A stretch of 64,000 nt of DNA from Paenalkalicoccus suaedae (GCF_006965545.2 NZ_CP041372.2:248001-312000); one strand, 5' to 3'. Counted from the first letter of the stretch, positions 36,025 to 44,878 are shown. The notes: generated by a model from the letters alone, not told the origin. A program made the numbers and translations.

Positions 36025-36158
36025 TTATTTAACGTTCGTTGTATAAGATACATCGTTTTTTCTTGTAAAGGCGCTACTAAACGTCTTATAGCATGAAAAA
36101 GAAGACTGATTACGCTGATTGTGAGCAACATACTGAAGGCACATTCTACGCTTTGCAT
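35997..36158 (-). CDS. Short single-span membrane peptide, possible toxin-like
   Basis: 53-aa peptide MQSVECAFSMLLTISVISLL... with one hydrophobic helix (residues 8-22) and a long basic tail. ATG 36158 follows AGGAGT (36165-36170) with good spacing; the longer frame to 36179 has none. The stop codon lies within the bidirectional terminator hairpin. The pattern (short N-terminal hydrophobic segment starting MxSxE, basic tail, terminator shared with a convergent transcript) recalls type I toxins such as TxpA/BsrG, but similarity is weak and no antitoxin RNA promoter was identified. Confidence 0.45.
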   Translation of the reverse strand: MQSVECAFSMLLTISVISLLFHAIRRLVAPLQEKTMYLIQRTLNKKAISNRRR

Positions 36159-36291
36159 ACTTTCACTCCTTGTTATCATGTAGACTTTGGTATTTTAATG
36201 GTAACATACATAGACGCTCATGATAACGTTAGCGTTTTCTTTCTATTATCAAGCGTTTATACTTGAGGGAGTATGAAAGGAGTGGCTTAGA

Positions 36292-36642
36292 ATGAGTCCA
36301 ACGGTATTTACCATTTTACTTGTTGTCGTGTTTTTTGCATGTAACTTTTTATTTAGCTTTTTTAATAAATCGGCGACTCGCCGTTTAAAGGATAGCAAAC
36401 TCGGTATAGTGAGCGCAGTTGTAGGATATATGGCTATTTTTATTGGTGGGAGTGTAGCGTTATACCAAGGGTTTGAACCAGGTGAAGACGCTCTACCACC
36501 AGGTGTCTTAACGTTACTTGTGGCATTTGTGCTTGCCTTACAAACTGCACTTGATTACCTATTTATCAAAAAAGATGCACGCAAACTAGCTGTAGGTGGC
36601 GTCGGAATAGTATTAATAGCCATACTTTATGCCTTTAGCTAG
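36292..36642 (+). CDS. Hypothetical four-helix membrane protein
   Basis: 116-aa protein with four hydrophobic segments (about 5-22, 42-60, 70-88 and 97-115). ATG 36292 follows AAAGGAG. It is monocistronic, ending at a strong terminator. I do not recognise the family. Confidence 0.65.
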   Translation: MSPTVFTILLVVVFFACNFLFSFFNKSATRRLKDSKLGIVSAVVGYMAIFIGGSVALYQGFEPGEDALPPGVLTLLVAFVLALQTALDYLFIKKDARKLAVGGVGIVLIAILYAFS

Positions 36643-36663
36643 GGCATTATATTCTCTATAACA

Positions 36664-36709
36664 GAAAGAAGCTAAGTGATAACAAGCAGTTATCACTTAG
36701 CTTCTTTTA
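36664..36709 (+). terminator. Strong terminator
   Basis: AAGAAGCTAAGTGATAAC (36667-36684) pairs perfectly with GTTATCACTTAGCTTCTT (36689-36706), followed by TTAT. Confidence 0.88.
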
Positions 36710-36729
36710 TTACTCTAAAAAAAGGGAAA

Positions 36730-36892
36730 GGAGGCAGACTCGGAAAACGTCCGAAGACAATTCGTAGGATAAGGCAGGGGCTAAGACCACACAGGGCTGC
36801 GTTAAGGATGAGGCGGAAGCCGAATCCTGCAGACCGAGTAGGCTTAGACACTGACCCTACGAATGTCGTAGGATGTTTGGAGAGCTGACTCC
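36730..36892 (+). ncRNA. Structured 165-nt element, copy A
   Basis: 163-nt element on the plus strand. GGAGGCAG pairs with CTGACTCC at the ends; AAACGTCC with GGATGTTT; GACAATTCGTAGG (36756-36768) with CCTACGAATGTC (36856-36867); apical hairpin AGGATGAGGC-GGAA-GCCGAATCCT. It lies just after a terminator, with no obvious promoter of its own. Confidence 0.75.
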
Positions 36893-36917
36893 TTTTCCTT
36901 AATACTACTAAACAACA

Positions 36918-37014
36918 TCTTTAAACTAGTTAGCAATTAGGCAATAAGCAGCTCGAAGAGCTGAACAAAACTAGTTAGCACTTAATCAATTAACAGCTCG
37001 AAGAGCTGTAAAAA
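36918..37014 (+). repeat. Tail modules of structured element A
   Basis: Two modules of about 43 bp, each AACTAGTTAGCA..., then AATCAATTAA- or GGCAATAAG-like sequence and a perfect hairpin CAGCTC-GAA-GAGCTG (36951-36965 and 36994-37008). Together with element A they fill the 375-bp gap. Confidence 0.75.
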
Positions 37015-37017
37015 ACA

Positions 37018-38022
37018 TCATTCAAACACACTCGCAACTTCTTTCACCATCTCCGACACCGAACGCAACCCACCGCTAGATAAATACCAGTACTCAGGAT
37101 TCAAGTACATCACATTACCTTCTGTTGCAGCAGTTGTCTGTCCAACAATATCATTATCAAGCGTTGCCTGACCGTCTACTTCGCCACCATCACTTACTAC
37201 GGCTCCACGGTCAATGACAAACAGGTAGTCTGGGTTTGTTTCTAAAACATACTCAAAGGAGACGTTTTGACCGTGACGTGTCGAGTTATCGATCGTCTCA
37301 TCAGCTACGCCAACGCCAAAGTCGTCGTGAATTAATCCGAAGCGAGAGCCAGTTCCATAAGCGCTAAGCTCGCCTTCGTTCGTTAATAAAATCAGTCCGT
37401 TGCCTTCTTCGCCAGAAGCTACGCTTTGAAGGGCTTCAATCTCTTCTTCAATTGTAGCAAGCTGTTCAGCGGCTTCCTCCTCTTTGCCGAAAATCTCTCC
37501 TAAAAGCATCGTATTGTGTTCAAAGGATTCTACGTAATTTTCTGTGTCGAGGCCTAGGAAAACGGTTGGAGCAATGTCTGATAGTTCATCATAGGCTTCG
37601 GCTGCACGGCCAGAGATTAAAATCAGGTCTGGATCCATGTCAAAGATCGCTTCGAAGTTTGGCTCAAATAGAGTGCCGGCATTCTGGTACGTATCGGATT
37701 CGAATTCGTTTAAGTAGCTTGGGATATTGCCTTGTGGGACGGCGATTGGATCGACCCCAAGCTCTCTCATCGTATCAAGCACCCCGTAGTCAAAGACGAC
37801 GACCTTCTCTGGATTCGTGGGCACAGTCGTTTCACCTAAATCGTGCTCGACAACAAGCTCCGTAGGTTCCTCTTCCGTTGTGTTTGCTTCGTTGCTTGTT
37901 GCTTCCGTTTGGTTTACTTCATTCGTAGTATTTCCTTCTGAAGCGTTGCTAGACGCCTCCTCATTACCGCAGGCTGCAAGTAAAATAGCGAGTGTGCTCA
38001 TACCTAATAGTGTTTTTTTCAT
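37018..38022 (-). CDS. yclQ: Siderophore-binding lipoprotein, YclQ type
   Basis: 334-aa substrate-binding protein of an iron-siderophore ABC transporter. Signal peptide with lipobox ILLAACGN, an Asn/Thr/Glu-rich linker (about 22-55), then a class III periplasmic-binding fold (LVVEHDLGETTVPTNPEKVVVFDYGVLDTMRELGV onward). Gene order permease-permease-ATPase-binding protein equals yclNOPQ, the petrobactin importer of Bacillus subtilis; the ligand here could be a related catecholate siderophore. ATG 38022 follows AAGGGATGG. Expressed from the Fur-box promoter at 40735-40803. Confidence 0.9.
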   Translation of the reverse strand: MKKTLLGMSTLAILLAACGNEEASSNASEGNTTNEVNQTEATSNEANTTEEEPTELVVEHDLGETTVPTNPEKVVVFDYGVLDTMRELGVDPIAVPQGNIPSYLNEFESDTYQNAGTLFEPNFEAIFDMDPDLILISGRAAEAYDELSDIAPTVFLGLDTENYVESFEHNTMLLGEIFGKEEEAAEQLATIEEEIEALQSVASGEEGNGLILLTNEGELSAYGTGSRFGLIHDDFGVGVADETIDNSTRHGQNVSFEYVLETNPDYLFVIDRGAVVSDGGEVDGQATLDNDIVGQTTAATEGNVMYLNPEYWYLSSGGLRSVSEMVKEVASVFE

Positions 38023-38043
38023 GATAAATCCATCCCTTCGTTT

Positions 38044-38802
38044 TTAAGAAAAATAGACGCAGATGCGCTGATTGTTAATGTCTTGAATGTGGAAATCAAT
38101 ATCGTAAATCTTTTGCAGAACGTTTTGCTGAATAATGTCGCACTTCGGACCTTCTTGAACGATTTCGCCATCCTTCATCGCGACGATAAAGTCGGAGTAG
38201 CAGGAGGCGAAGTTAATATCGTGAAGAACTAACACGACGGTTTTCCCAAGGTCATCCGTTAAATCGCGTAAGACCTTCATCATTTGCACGGAGTGCTTCA
38301 TATCTAAATTATTCAGCGGCTCGTCGAGCAAAATATAGTCGGTGTCCTGTGCTAGCACCATAGCGATAAAAGCGCGTTGACGCTGACCGCCACTGAGCGT
38401 ATCTATAAATTTGTCCTGCATGTCCGTAAGCTCCATATAAGCAATGGCTTGATCAACGTGCTCCCAGTCCTCTTTCGTTAAGCGTCCCTGCGAGTAGGGG
38501 AACCGACCAAATGAGACGAGGTCTCTGATGGAGAGTCTCACATTCATAAAATTAGACTGACGGAGAATCGCCACTTTTTTAGCGAGGTCGCGATCCCTAA
38601 AGCTTTTAATGTCTTGCCCATCAATGTGGACATCGCCTTCATCGCGCAGAATGAGCCGGCTGACCATCGATAATAGCGTGCTTTTCCCAGCTCCGTTGGG
38701 ACCGATAAATGACGTGATAGCCCCTTTTTTTATCGTGACAGAAACATCGTTGACGACCGTTTTCTCTCCATAGCGTTTGACTAGCTTGCGAGCAACTACC
38801 AT
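38044..38802 (-). CDS. yclP: Iron-siderophore ABC transporter ATPase, YclP type
   Basis: 252-aa ABC ATPase: Walker A GPNGAGKST (about 35-43), Q-loop ILRQSNF, signature LSGGQRQRAFIA (about 136), Walker B YILLDEPLNNLD (about 156) and switch His in VLVLHDINFA. The open frame continues to 38961 inside the permease gene, but GGGGGAG precedes ATG 38802, which overlaps the yclO stop by 7 bp. Confidence 0.93.
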   Translation of the reverse strand: MVVARKLVKRYGEKTVVNDVSVTIKKGAITSFIGPNGAGKSTLLSMVSRLILRDEGDVHIDGQDIKSFRDRDLAKKVAILRQSNFMNVRLSIRDLVSFGRFPYSQGRLTKEDWEHVDQAIAYMELTDMQDKFIDTLSGGQRQRAFIAMVLAQDTDYILLDEPLNNLDMKHSVQMMKVLRDLTDDLGKTVVLVLHDINFASCYSDFIVAMKDGEIVQEGPKCDIIQQNVLQKIYDIDFHIQDINNQRICVYFS

Positions 38803-39740
38803 GATTTTCTCCCCCCTAAAAGTAGATAAAGAAAGTAAATTCCTCCGATAAAGTTGACGATGACGCTCAGAGTCGTCTGGAACGTAAACACGTGGACGAC
38901 GATCATTTGACCACCCACAAGCGCAATGATTCCGACGAGCATACTCGCAGGCAGTAGCCACTTGTGCTGATAAGTCTTCATGAATTCATAGGTGACGTTA
39001 GCAACGAGGAGCCCAAGGAACGTAATCGGACCGACGAGAGCCGTAGCTAGAGAAATTAAAATCGCGACAAGGATCAAGAGGCGGCGCACGATTTTGGTAT
39101 ACGGAACGCCGAGATTGATCGCGTGATCCTTGCCGAGCGCGAGTACGTCTAAATAGTGCATGTAGCGAAAGCCGATGAGGCTAAGGAGTGCAAATAGGAC
39201 GGTGGCAACGAGAAGTAGCTCCGTATTCACTTGGTTAAAGCTCGCAAACATTCTGCTCTGAATCGTTTGGAACTCGTTTGGATCAATCAACACCTGCATG
39301 AATGTGGTGAGACTGGAGAAAAACGTTCCGAGCACGAGTCCAATGAGCAGAAGGAAATAGAGTTGATTGCCTTCGCTTTTAAATAAAATCTGATAAAAAA
39401 CAAACGAGAAGCCCACCATGATCGTGGCAGTTAAAAAGAAATTGATATTAGCTTGAATAACGATGACGCTCATGGAACCAAAGGTAAAAATAACAAAGGT
39501 CTGAATGAGCATGTAGAGCGAGTCGAGCCCGATAATACTTGGTGTTAAAATACGGTTATTTGTGATGGTTTGAAAGACTACTGTTGCATAGGAAATGGCA
39601 GCACCTGTGATAATGATGGCTAGTAAGCTTTTGCCGCGTCTCGGTAAAATGTATTCCCAGTTGCTATTTGAGTCGATTGTTAAGAAAAGAATAGACAACA
39701 AGATAGCTAGACCACTTAACATCCATAATTTAGCTCGCAT
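38796..39740 (-). CDS. yclO: Siderophore ABC transporter permease, YclO type
   Basis: 314-aa FecCD-family permease with about eight to nine helices. Family motifs: GAAISYATVVFQTITNNRILTPSIIGLDSLY near 47-77 and LALGKDHAINLGVPYTKIVRRLLILVA (coupling helix region). ATG 39740 follows AAGGAGG and lies within the end of yclN (11-bp overlap). Confidence 0.92.
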   Translation of the reverse strand: MRAKLWMLSGLAILLSILFLTIDSNSNWEYILPRRGKSLLAIIITGAAISYATVVFQTITNNRILTPSIIGLDSLYMLIQTFVIFTFGSMSVIVIQANINFFLTATIMVGFSFVFYQILFKSEGNQLYFLLLIGLVLGTFFSSLTTFMQVLIDPNEFQTIQSRMFASFNQVNTELLLVATVLFALLSLIGFRYMHYLDVLALGKDHAINLGVPYTKIVRRLLILVAILISLATALVGPITFLGLLVANVTYEFMKTYQHKWLLPASMLVGIIALVGGQMIVVHVFTFQTTLSVIVNFIGGIYFLYLLLGGRKSW

Positions 39741-40683
39741 GCTGTCGCCTCCTTAGCAGTAAGTAAAGAAATAACCCACTACCTATGACGCCGACTGTCA
39801 TGCCAATTGGAATTTCATACGGATAAATAATGAGCCGACCGAAAATATCACAAATCAGAACAAAAACAGCTCCGGCTATAGCAGTATAAGGCAAATTTTT
39901 CTTCAAATTGTCTCCAAGAAAGATGGTGACAAGGTTTGGTACAACAAGACCTAAAAATGGAATCATTCCGACTGTTAGTACGACAGTGGCTGTTACTACT
40001 GCAACTAAGATGAGCCCTGTGTTCACGACGGTTTTATAGGAGACACCAAGATTCTTGGCAAAATCCTCGCCCATCCCAGCCACGGTGAACCGGTTAGCAA
40101 ATATGTAGCACAGAATCACGAGCGGCAAAACAAGATAGAGCATTTCGTAAGAGCCAGTGATGACCGTGGAAAAGTTACCTTGTAGCCACGCAGTCATATT
40201 TTGAATGAGATCTCGCTGATAGGCGAAGAAGGTTGTGATAGAGCCAATAATGCTCCCAAACATGAGTCCAACTAGAGGAATAAATATAGGATCCTTCATC
40301 TTTATCCTGTTTAAAATTTGCATGAACAAAAGCGTTCCAGCAATAGCAAACAGCATGGATAGGGAGATGCGAAAGAGGGGATGCGCCCCAGCAAAAAAGA
40401 TCATCGATATGAGAATTCCAAGTCGAGCCGAGTCCATCGTCCCAGCGGTCGTAGGTGAAACAAACTTATTCTGTGTGAGCTGTTGCATGATGAGACCTGC
40501 GATGCTCATTCCAACTCCGGCAAGTAAAATCGAGAGTAGTCGAGGCACTCGACTCGTCCACAGGATTTGTTGTTGCGCTTCGGTCAGTTGGAATAAATCG
40601 GCCGGCGAAAGGCTGCTCACTCCCACAAATAGCGAGGCAAACGCCAGCACCAGGAGCCCGCATAGTGATAAAAAGAGCTTCAT
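39730..40683 (-). CDS. yclN: Siderophore ABC transporter permease, YclN type
   Basis: 317-aa FecCD-family permease, first gene of the operon. SRVPRLLSILLAGVGMSIAGLIMQQLTQNKFVSPTTAGTMDSARLG is the conserved N-terminal FecCD segment. ATG 40683 is selected because AGGAG lies six bases upstream; the frame runs back to 40758 through the Fur-box region and is not translated there. Confidence 0.92.
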   Translation of the reverse strand: MKLFLSLCGLLVLAFASLFVGVSSLSPADLFQLTEAQQQILWTSRVPRLLSILLAGVGMSIAGLIMQQLTQNKFVSPTTAGTMDSARLGILISMIFFAGAHPLFRISLSMLFAIAGTLLFMQILNRIKMKDPIFIPLVGLMFGSIIGSITTFFAYQRDLIQNMTAWLQGNFSTVITGSYEMLYLVLPLVILCYIFANRFTVAGMGEDFAKNLGVSYKTVVNTGLILVAVVTATVVLTVGMIPFLGLVVPNLVTIFLGDNLKKNLPYTAIAGAVFVLICDIFGRLIIYPYEIPIGMTVGVIGSGLFLYLLLRRRQHAS

Positions 40684-40734
40684 TGCATTCCTCCTGGGTA
40701 GAAAATAGAGTGATGGTGTTAGTGCGTGTATGTT

Positions 40735-40803
40735 GTTGATAATGAGATTCATTCTCATTTGGTGGTTCGATTCTCATTATAGCACCCCTAATTGAGAATG
40801 CAA
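40735..40803 (-). promoter_or_regulatory. Promoter with Fur boxes for yclNOPQ
   Basis: On the minus strand TTGCAT (40803-40798), 16-bp spacer, TATAAT (40781-40776). A Fur-box palindrome, GATAATGAGATTCATTCTCAT (about 40739-40759, shown as the plus strand), lies just downstream of the -10, and TGAGAAT half-sites flank the core promoter (about 40770-40777 and 40793-40799). Iron-dependent repression by Fur is the established mode for such sites. Confidence 0.9.
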
Positions 40804-40951
40804 GGGTAGTTGTAATTTTTTTGTTAAAGGCTACTTTGCAACTAGAAAAGAGCAGAAAAGGAGAATAAAGAGCCGGTTGGGAGAGAAAGTAGAGGGGATA
40901 ATTGAGTGGGTAGTACCTTTTTAGATGTGTGGTGACTGGAATGGGGGAGGG

Positions 40952-41335
40952 TTATGCTCCTTAAAGTGTCTATATGTGCCTGATGTAGTTTTTATGTTCC
41001 GCACTGGAGTTTTATGTGCTTTATGAGAAGTTTATGTTCCTAATTTGAAAGTTATGGACTTCGTGCTGGATCCAAGCAACGTTATGTTCCGCATTAGAGA
41101 TTTATGTGCTTTATTAGAAATTTATGTGCCCCATTTGGAAGTTATGGACTTTGTGCTGGATCCAAGCAACGTTATGTTCCGCATTGGAGTTTTATGTGCT
41201 TTATTAAAAGTTTATGTTCCTAATTTGAAAGTTATGGACTTCGTGTTAGATCGCAGCATCGTTATGTTCCGCATCACCGTTTTATGTGCCTTATAAGAAA
41301 TTTATGTTCCTGATTACAGAGTTATGGACTTTAAC
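40952..41335 (+). repeat. Phased TTATG array, 90-bp period (20/20/20/30)
   Basis: TTATG motifs start at 40952, 40972 (TATG only), 40992, 41012, 41032, 41052, 41082, 41102, 41122, 41142, 41172, 41192, 41212, 41232, 41262, 41282, 41302 and 41322. Spacing is 20, 20, 20, 30 without a single indel over the last four periods. The third-position variants (TTCC, TGCT/TGCC, GACT) also recur in order. The frame 41045-41296 is a translation of the repeat. Confidence 0.95.
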
Positions 41336-41817
41336 CCTGCTGGACCTATTGTAAAACGTCTACATAAAATTTTTTAGAAACAACTAACCTTCTTTTTAAG
41401 AAACGACATAATTCGACACGTTAAAAAGCTCTTTGTATAGTTCAAATATACTATGATCCCCCACAAATTTAAAAAACACACCTAGTACAACTTCCCAAAA
41501 GAACCTTTGTAAAATGGAGCCTCTAAATACGCGCTATTCCTCAATCAACGTACATCCGATGCGTGTTAAATTGCGCGTTTTCTTATTAAAACCGTCAGTT
41601 ATTACCTAAAGCATTCTAAAATGGATAAACATACCTTCCTTAATAGACAGATAAATGAAGTGATCATAAGCTTAGGTTACTAATAAAAAGCCATACTCTA
41701 ACAAAAAAATAATCATTTAATCCTAAAAATAAATGTGTAAATTTGTCGAAATGTATCACTTTTATTTTCTTTTCGTTGTATATTATCGTTATACAAGAAA
41801 AAAGGAGGTTGAGAAGC
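41336..41817. other. AT-rich non-coding region upstream of ydaK-like gene
   Basis: 482 bp of AT-rich sequence with no supported gene. It should contain the promoter of the exopolysaccharide operon; a TATATTAT at 41776-41783 is a possible -10, but no clear -35 was found. A minus-strand frame (41664-41927) has no ribosome-binding site. Confidence 0.4.
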
Positions 41818-42600
41818 ATGGTTAATAAGCTTAGACCCACGTTGCTTATCTTTTTATTAGTCGGATTTTTAGTTGGGCACCTCGTTCTAAATAGTGAATT
41901 CTTGTATGTGCAAATTGCTATTATCATTCTTGCATCCTTACTAATGGTCTTTTTATCGACTGCAATGAATTTCGTTGTTGTTCTGTCCGCCTCGCTCTTA
42001 TATGGATTTTACTTAACGGGCATCGCATTTTTTCAAAATGCATTTGATGCTGTCCAGTATCAATATATTGGTGCGCACCTTTTATTAGTTGGCGCGCTAC
42101 TCTCGATTTGGCTTTTATTAAATGAGGTGAAAGTCCTTCAGCAGGATCGGGACAAACTTACGAAAGAAGTAAACCGTCTGAGAAAGCAGGACGATTCGAA
42201 TCTTTCGTTAACGTACGACGAATTTATGTATGTTGGAAAGTCAATTGAAGTAAGTATGAGAAGGAGGAGAGAAATAGGAATTCTCATGTATGTACAAATT
42301 AATGACACGGTAAATAGTAAAGTAGAATCTGCGTTTCACCATCATCTGCTTACAATTTGCTTGAATGCCATTCGAGAGAACTACGATATTTTAATGTCAC
42401 CAACGTCGCGTGAGGTTATTATCCTTCTTCAGCACACTACGCAAGAAGGGGCAACCGTCGTTAAAAACCGTATTGAATCAAAAATGTCCGAGGCCTTTTC
42501 TTACCGAGGCGCACCAATCAGCGTGGAGATGCGAGAAGTGGGTGATTTGGAGCAAGCGATGGATTCGATCCATCATTTACGCCGAAACGAGGTGTCATAA
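41818..42600 (+). CDS. ydaK: YdaK-like membrane protein with degenerate GGDEF domain
   Basis: 260-aa protein with about four membrane helices (residues 8-105), a short coiled coil (VKVLQQDRDKLTKEVNRLRKQ) and a C-terminal domain (about 135-255) that aligns in pattern with GGDEF but has SREVI in place of the active motif. In Bacillus subtilis YdaK is a c-di-GMP receptor that drives the YdaLMN polysaccharide machinery; the same order (receptor then glycosyltransferase) is seen here. No strict RxxD I-site is visible (RENYD instead). AAGGAGG at 41803-41809 sets ATG 41818. Confidence 0.75.
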   Translation: MVNKLRPTLLIFLLVGFLVGHLVLNSEFLYVQIAIIILASLLMVFLSTAMNFVVVLSASLLYGFYLTGIAFFQNAFDAVQYQYIGAHLLLVGALLSIWLLLNEVKVLQQDRDKLTKEVNRLRKQDDSNLSLTYDEFMYVGKSIEVSMRRRREIGILMYVQINDTVNSKVESAFHHHLLTICLNAIRENYDILMSPTSREVIILLQHTTQEGATVVKNRIESKMSEAFSYRGAPISVEMREVGDLEQAMDSIHHLRRNEVS

Positions 42601-42602
42601 CG

Positions 42603-43838
42603 ATGAATATCGTCTTACTTATTATCATGTCGTTCTTTTGGATTTTATTATTTTTCTATTCTGTGCTAACGATTGCTGGCATTTATTTTCGCGTGAAGCG
42701 TAAGAATGAGAAGCCCTATGAGGGGGACTATCCTTCTGTATCGATCATGATACCAGCGCACAATGAGGGTGTTGTGATGAACGACACGCTACATGCCATG
42801 AGTCGCTTAGAGTATCCGGGGGACCTGCAAATATACTTACTCAACGATAATTCGACGGACGAAACGGGGGACATCGGACGCGCATTTGCGAGTACCTTTC
42901 AGCACATGCACTGTATTTCCGTTCCTCCAGGTAATCCAAAAGGGAAATCACGTGTATTAAACTTCGGCCTATCTTTTATTAAGTCGGAGTATTTTCTTAT
43001 TTATGACGCGGATAATCAGCCGGAGCCGGATGCAGTCAGAAGACTTGTAGAAGCTTCGGAGTCAACGGAGCACGCGGTTGGTGCAGTTGGCTATGTAAAG
43101 ACCCGCAACGCCGATCAAAATTTACTCACTCGCATGATTGCACTTGAGTTCCAAGTGTTCCAGCTCCTTATGCAGTGTGGTCGCTGGCAGCTGATGAAGC
43201 TCGGCTCATTAGCCGGTACGAATATGCTCCTAAAAAAGAGTGTCATCATGGAGCTTGGTGGCTATGACGTTCACGCATTAGCGGAGGACGCAGAGCTCAC
43301 GATTCGCCTTACAGCCAAGGGCTACCTCCTTCCCGTTGTACCCGAATCGCGCACGTGGGAGCAGGAGCCAGAGAATCTAAAAACACTTATCAAGCAACGG
43401 ACGCGCTGGCTGATTGGCAACATCTATTTGTTAGAAAAAGTGGTGGCAGACCGCAACTTTTGGAAAAGCCGTTCCTTCCATCATGCGTTGCAGCACGTAA
43501 CGGTTTACTTATTGTTTGCCTTTTTACTACTCGTCTCCCACATCTTCTTTGTCCTCAGCGTGTTTGGACTCCTGACACCAGTTTATGCTGCACCGATCCT
43601 CATGTTTTGGTTTATGAGCTACTTTGTTTACACGTCTCAGTTGATGGGTGCGATCGTCGTTGATAAAAATATAACTCCCCTTAACCTAGGGGTAGCGCTA
43701 ATCATGTATTTTACGTACGCACAATTATTTGTTGTTTTACTCACAAGAAGCTTTTTCATCTACGTGTATAAGCGCGTGATTAAGCGAGAGATTATCGGAT
43801 GGGACAAAACCGTTCGCTTTAGGAATCGACCATCATGA
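42603..43838 (+). CDS. ydaM: Family 2 glycosyltransferase, YdaM/BcsA-like
   Basis: 411-aa processive-type membrane glycosyltransferase. One N-terminal helix, GT2 domain (about 40-270) with DNNSTDE, DADNQPEP (D-x-D), a later EDAEL and KQRTRWLIGN (Q/RxxRW), then three C-terminal helices. Such enzymes polymerise and export a polysaccharide. Starts two bases after the YdaK-like stop and overlaps the next gene by 4 bp, so one operon. Confidence 0.9.
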   Translation: MNIVLLIIMSFFWILLFFYSVLTIAGIYFRVKRKNEKPYEGDYPSVSIMIPAHNEGVVMNDTLHAMSRLEYPGDLQIYLLNDNSTDETGDIGRAFASTFQHMHCISVPPGNPKGKSRVLNFGLSFIKSEYFLIYDADNQPEPDAVRRLVEASESTEHAVGAVGYVKTRNADQNLLTRMIALEFQVFQLLMQCGRWQLMKLGSLAGTNMLLKKSVIMELGGYDVHALAEDAELTIRLTAKGYLLPVVPESRTWEQEPENLKTLIKQRTRWLIGNIYLLEKVVADRNFWKSRSFHHALQHVTVYLLFAFLLLVSHIFFVLSVFGLLTPVYAAPILMFWFMSYFVYTSQLMGAIVVDKNITPLNLGVALIMYFTYAQLFVVLLTRSFFIYVYKRVIKREIIGWDKTVRFRNRPS

Positions 43839-44797
43839 GAAAATATCTACTCATTTTTCTTCTAGCTGTAGTGGTCGTTGCTTTGATCTTTGCGAGATCG
43901 GAGGAGGATATGGAGTCGTATGAGGTACTTGCGATGGTGGATGATGCATATACGGATGACGCCGGCCGGATCCGGGCATACGGGGACGATGCGGATACGA
44001 CGTACTTATCAGAGACGGTGGGACTCTACTTAGAGTTTTTGGCAAGGGAAGGGGAGGAGGAGCGCTTTAGGGAGCAAGTAATGGTCTTGGAGCGAGACTT
44101 TATCCGAACTACGGCGGATGGGGCGTTTATCCTGTGGGAGCTTGGAGCTGCGAATCAGGTAAACGCGTTGATTGATGATGTCCGAATTGTCGAGGCGCTT
44201 GAAGCGGGTGCGATAGCTTTTGAAGAACCGCGGTTCCAAGAGCTTGCTGACGAGTTGCGTCAGTCGGTTCAGGGTACGATGGTTGAAGATGGAATGGTAT
44301 ATGACTTTTATGATTGGGAGCTTGGGCTTCGCAGTCAAACCTTTCATTTGAAGTATGGCGTATCGAGCTACACAGAGGGCTGGGGGCTTGCAGATCAGAC
44401 GTCCATTTACGAGGAGGCTACTTCTACACCATTCTTTGATGAGGTATATGAGGAGGAGCGCGGCGTATATCCAGCAGGAGACGTCGTACACCTCGTGGAC
44501 CAGCTATTAATTGCGATGGAGGCAGAGCGCTTGGGTGTATCGAGTGAGTTCTCTACGTGGCTTTTACAAGAATGGCGTGAAGGAATGATTTATGGGCAAT
44601 ATGACCGAGAAACGAGGCAGCCGGTCGTCAATCATGAGAGTGCGGCTGTGTATGGATTAGCCTCACGCTATATGAGTCAACTTGGGGAAGCAACGATTGC
44701 TCACGACATGCACATTCGGGCAGTTGAACTAGTAGAAGCAACGTCACCTGAAGATGTTCATTTCTTCGATTTGATTTTTTCTGTGAAAAGTGAATAA
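43835..44797 (+). CDS. Exported glycoside-hydrolase-like protein (YdaJ/GH8-like)
   Basis: 320-aa protein with an N-terminal membrane helix (LLIFLLAVVVVALIFA) and an extracellular all-helical domain with (alpha/alpha) barrel-like periodicity. Motifs such as YDFYDWELGLRSQTFHLKYG and AEDxE-like acidic positions recall GH8 proteins and YdaJ of the yda operon, but the catalytic residues are not certain. ATGA overlap with the glycosyltransferase gene supports a role in trimming or releasing the polymer (inference). Confidence 0.6.
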   Translation: MRKYLLIFLLAVVVVALIFARSEEDMESYEVLAMVDDAYTDDAGRIRAYGDDADTTYLSETVGLYLEFLAREGEEERFREQVMVLERDFIRTTADGAFILWELGAANQVNALIDDVRIVEALEAGAIAFEEPRFQELADELRQSVQGTMVEDGMVYDFYDWELGLRSQTFHLKYGVSSYTEGWGLADQTSIYEEATSTPFFDEVYEEERGVYPAGDVVHLVDQLLIAMEAERLGVSSEFSTWLLQEWREGMIYGQYDRETRQPVVNHESAAVYGLASRYMSQLGEATIAHDMHIRAVELVEATSPEDVHFFDLIFSVKSE

Positions 44798-44878
44798 ATG
44801 AGTCTTTTGTCATAGTTAAAATGTGTGGACGAATGAGAAATAGCAGAATATAATGAGGACAATAGCATCATGCTAGAA

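Noticed and set aside
41045-41296. 83-codon frame with 30-residue repeats (MDFVLDPSNVMFRI...)
   Set aside because: The 90-bp array is a multiple of three, so any open frame repeats. The same family at 47431 has no equivalent frame on the matching strand with a start and ribosome-binding site.
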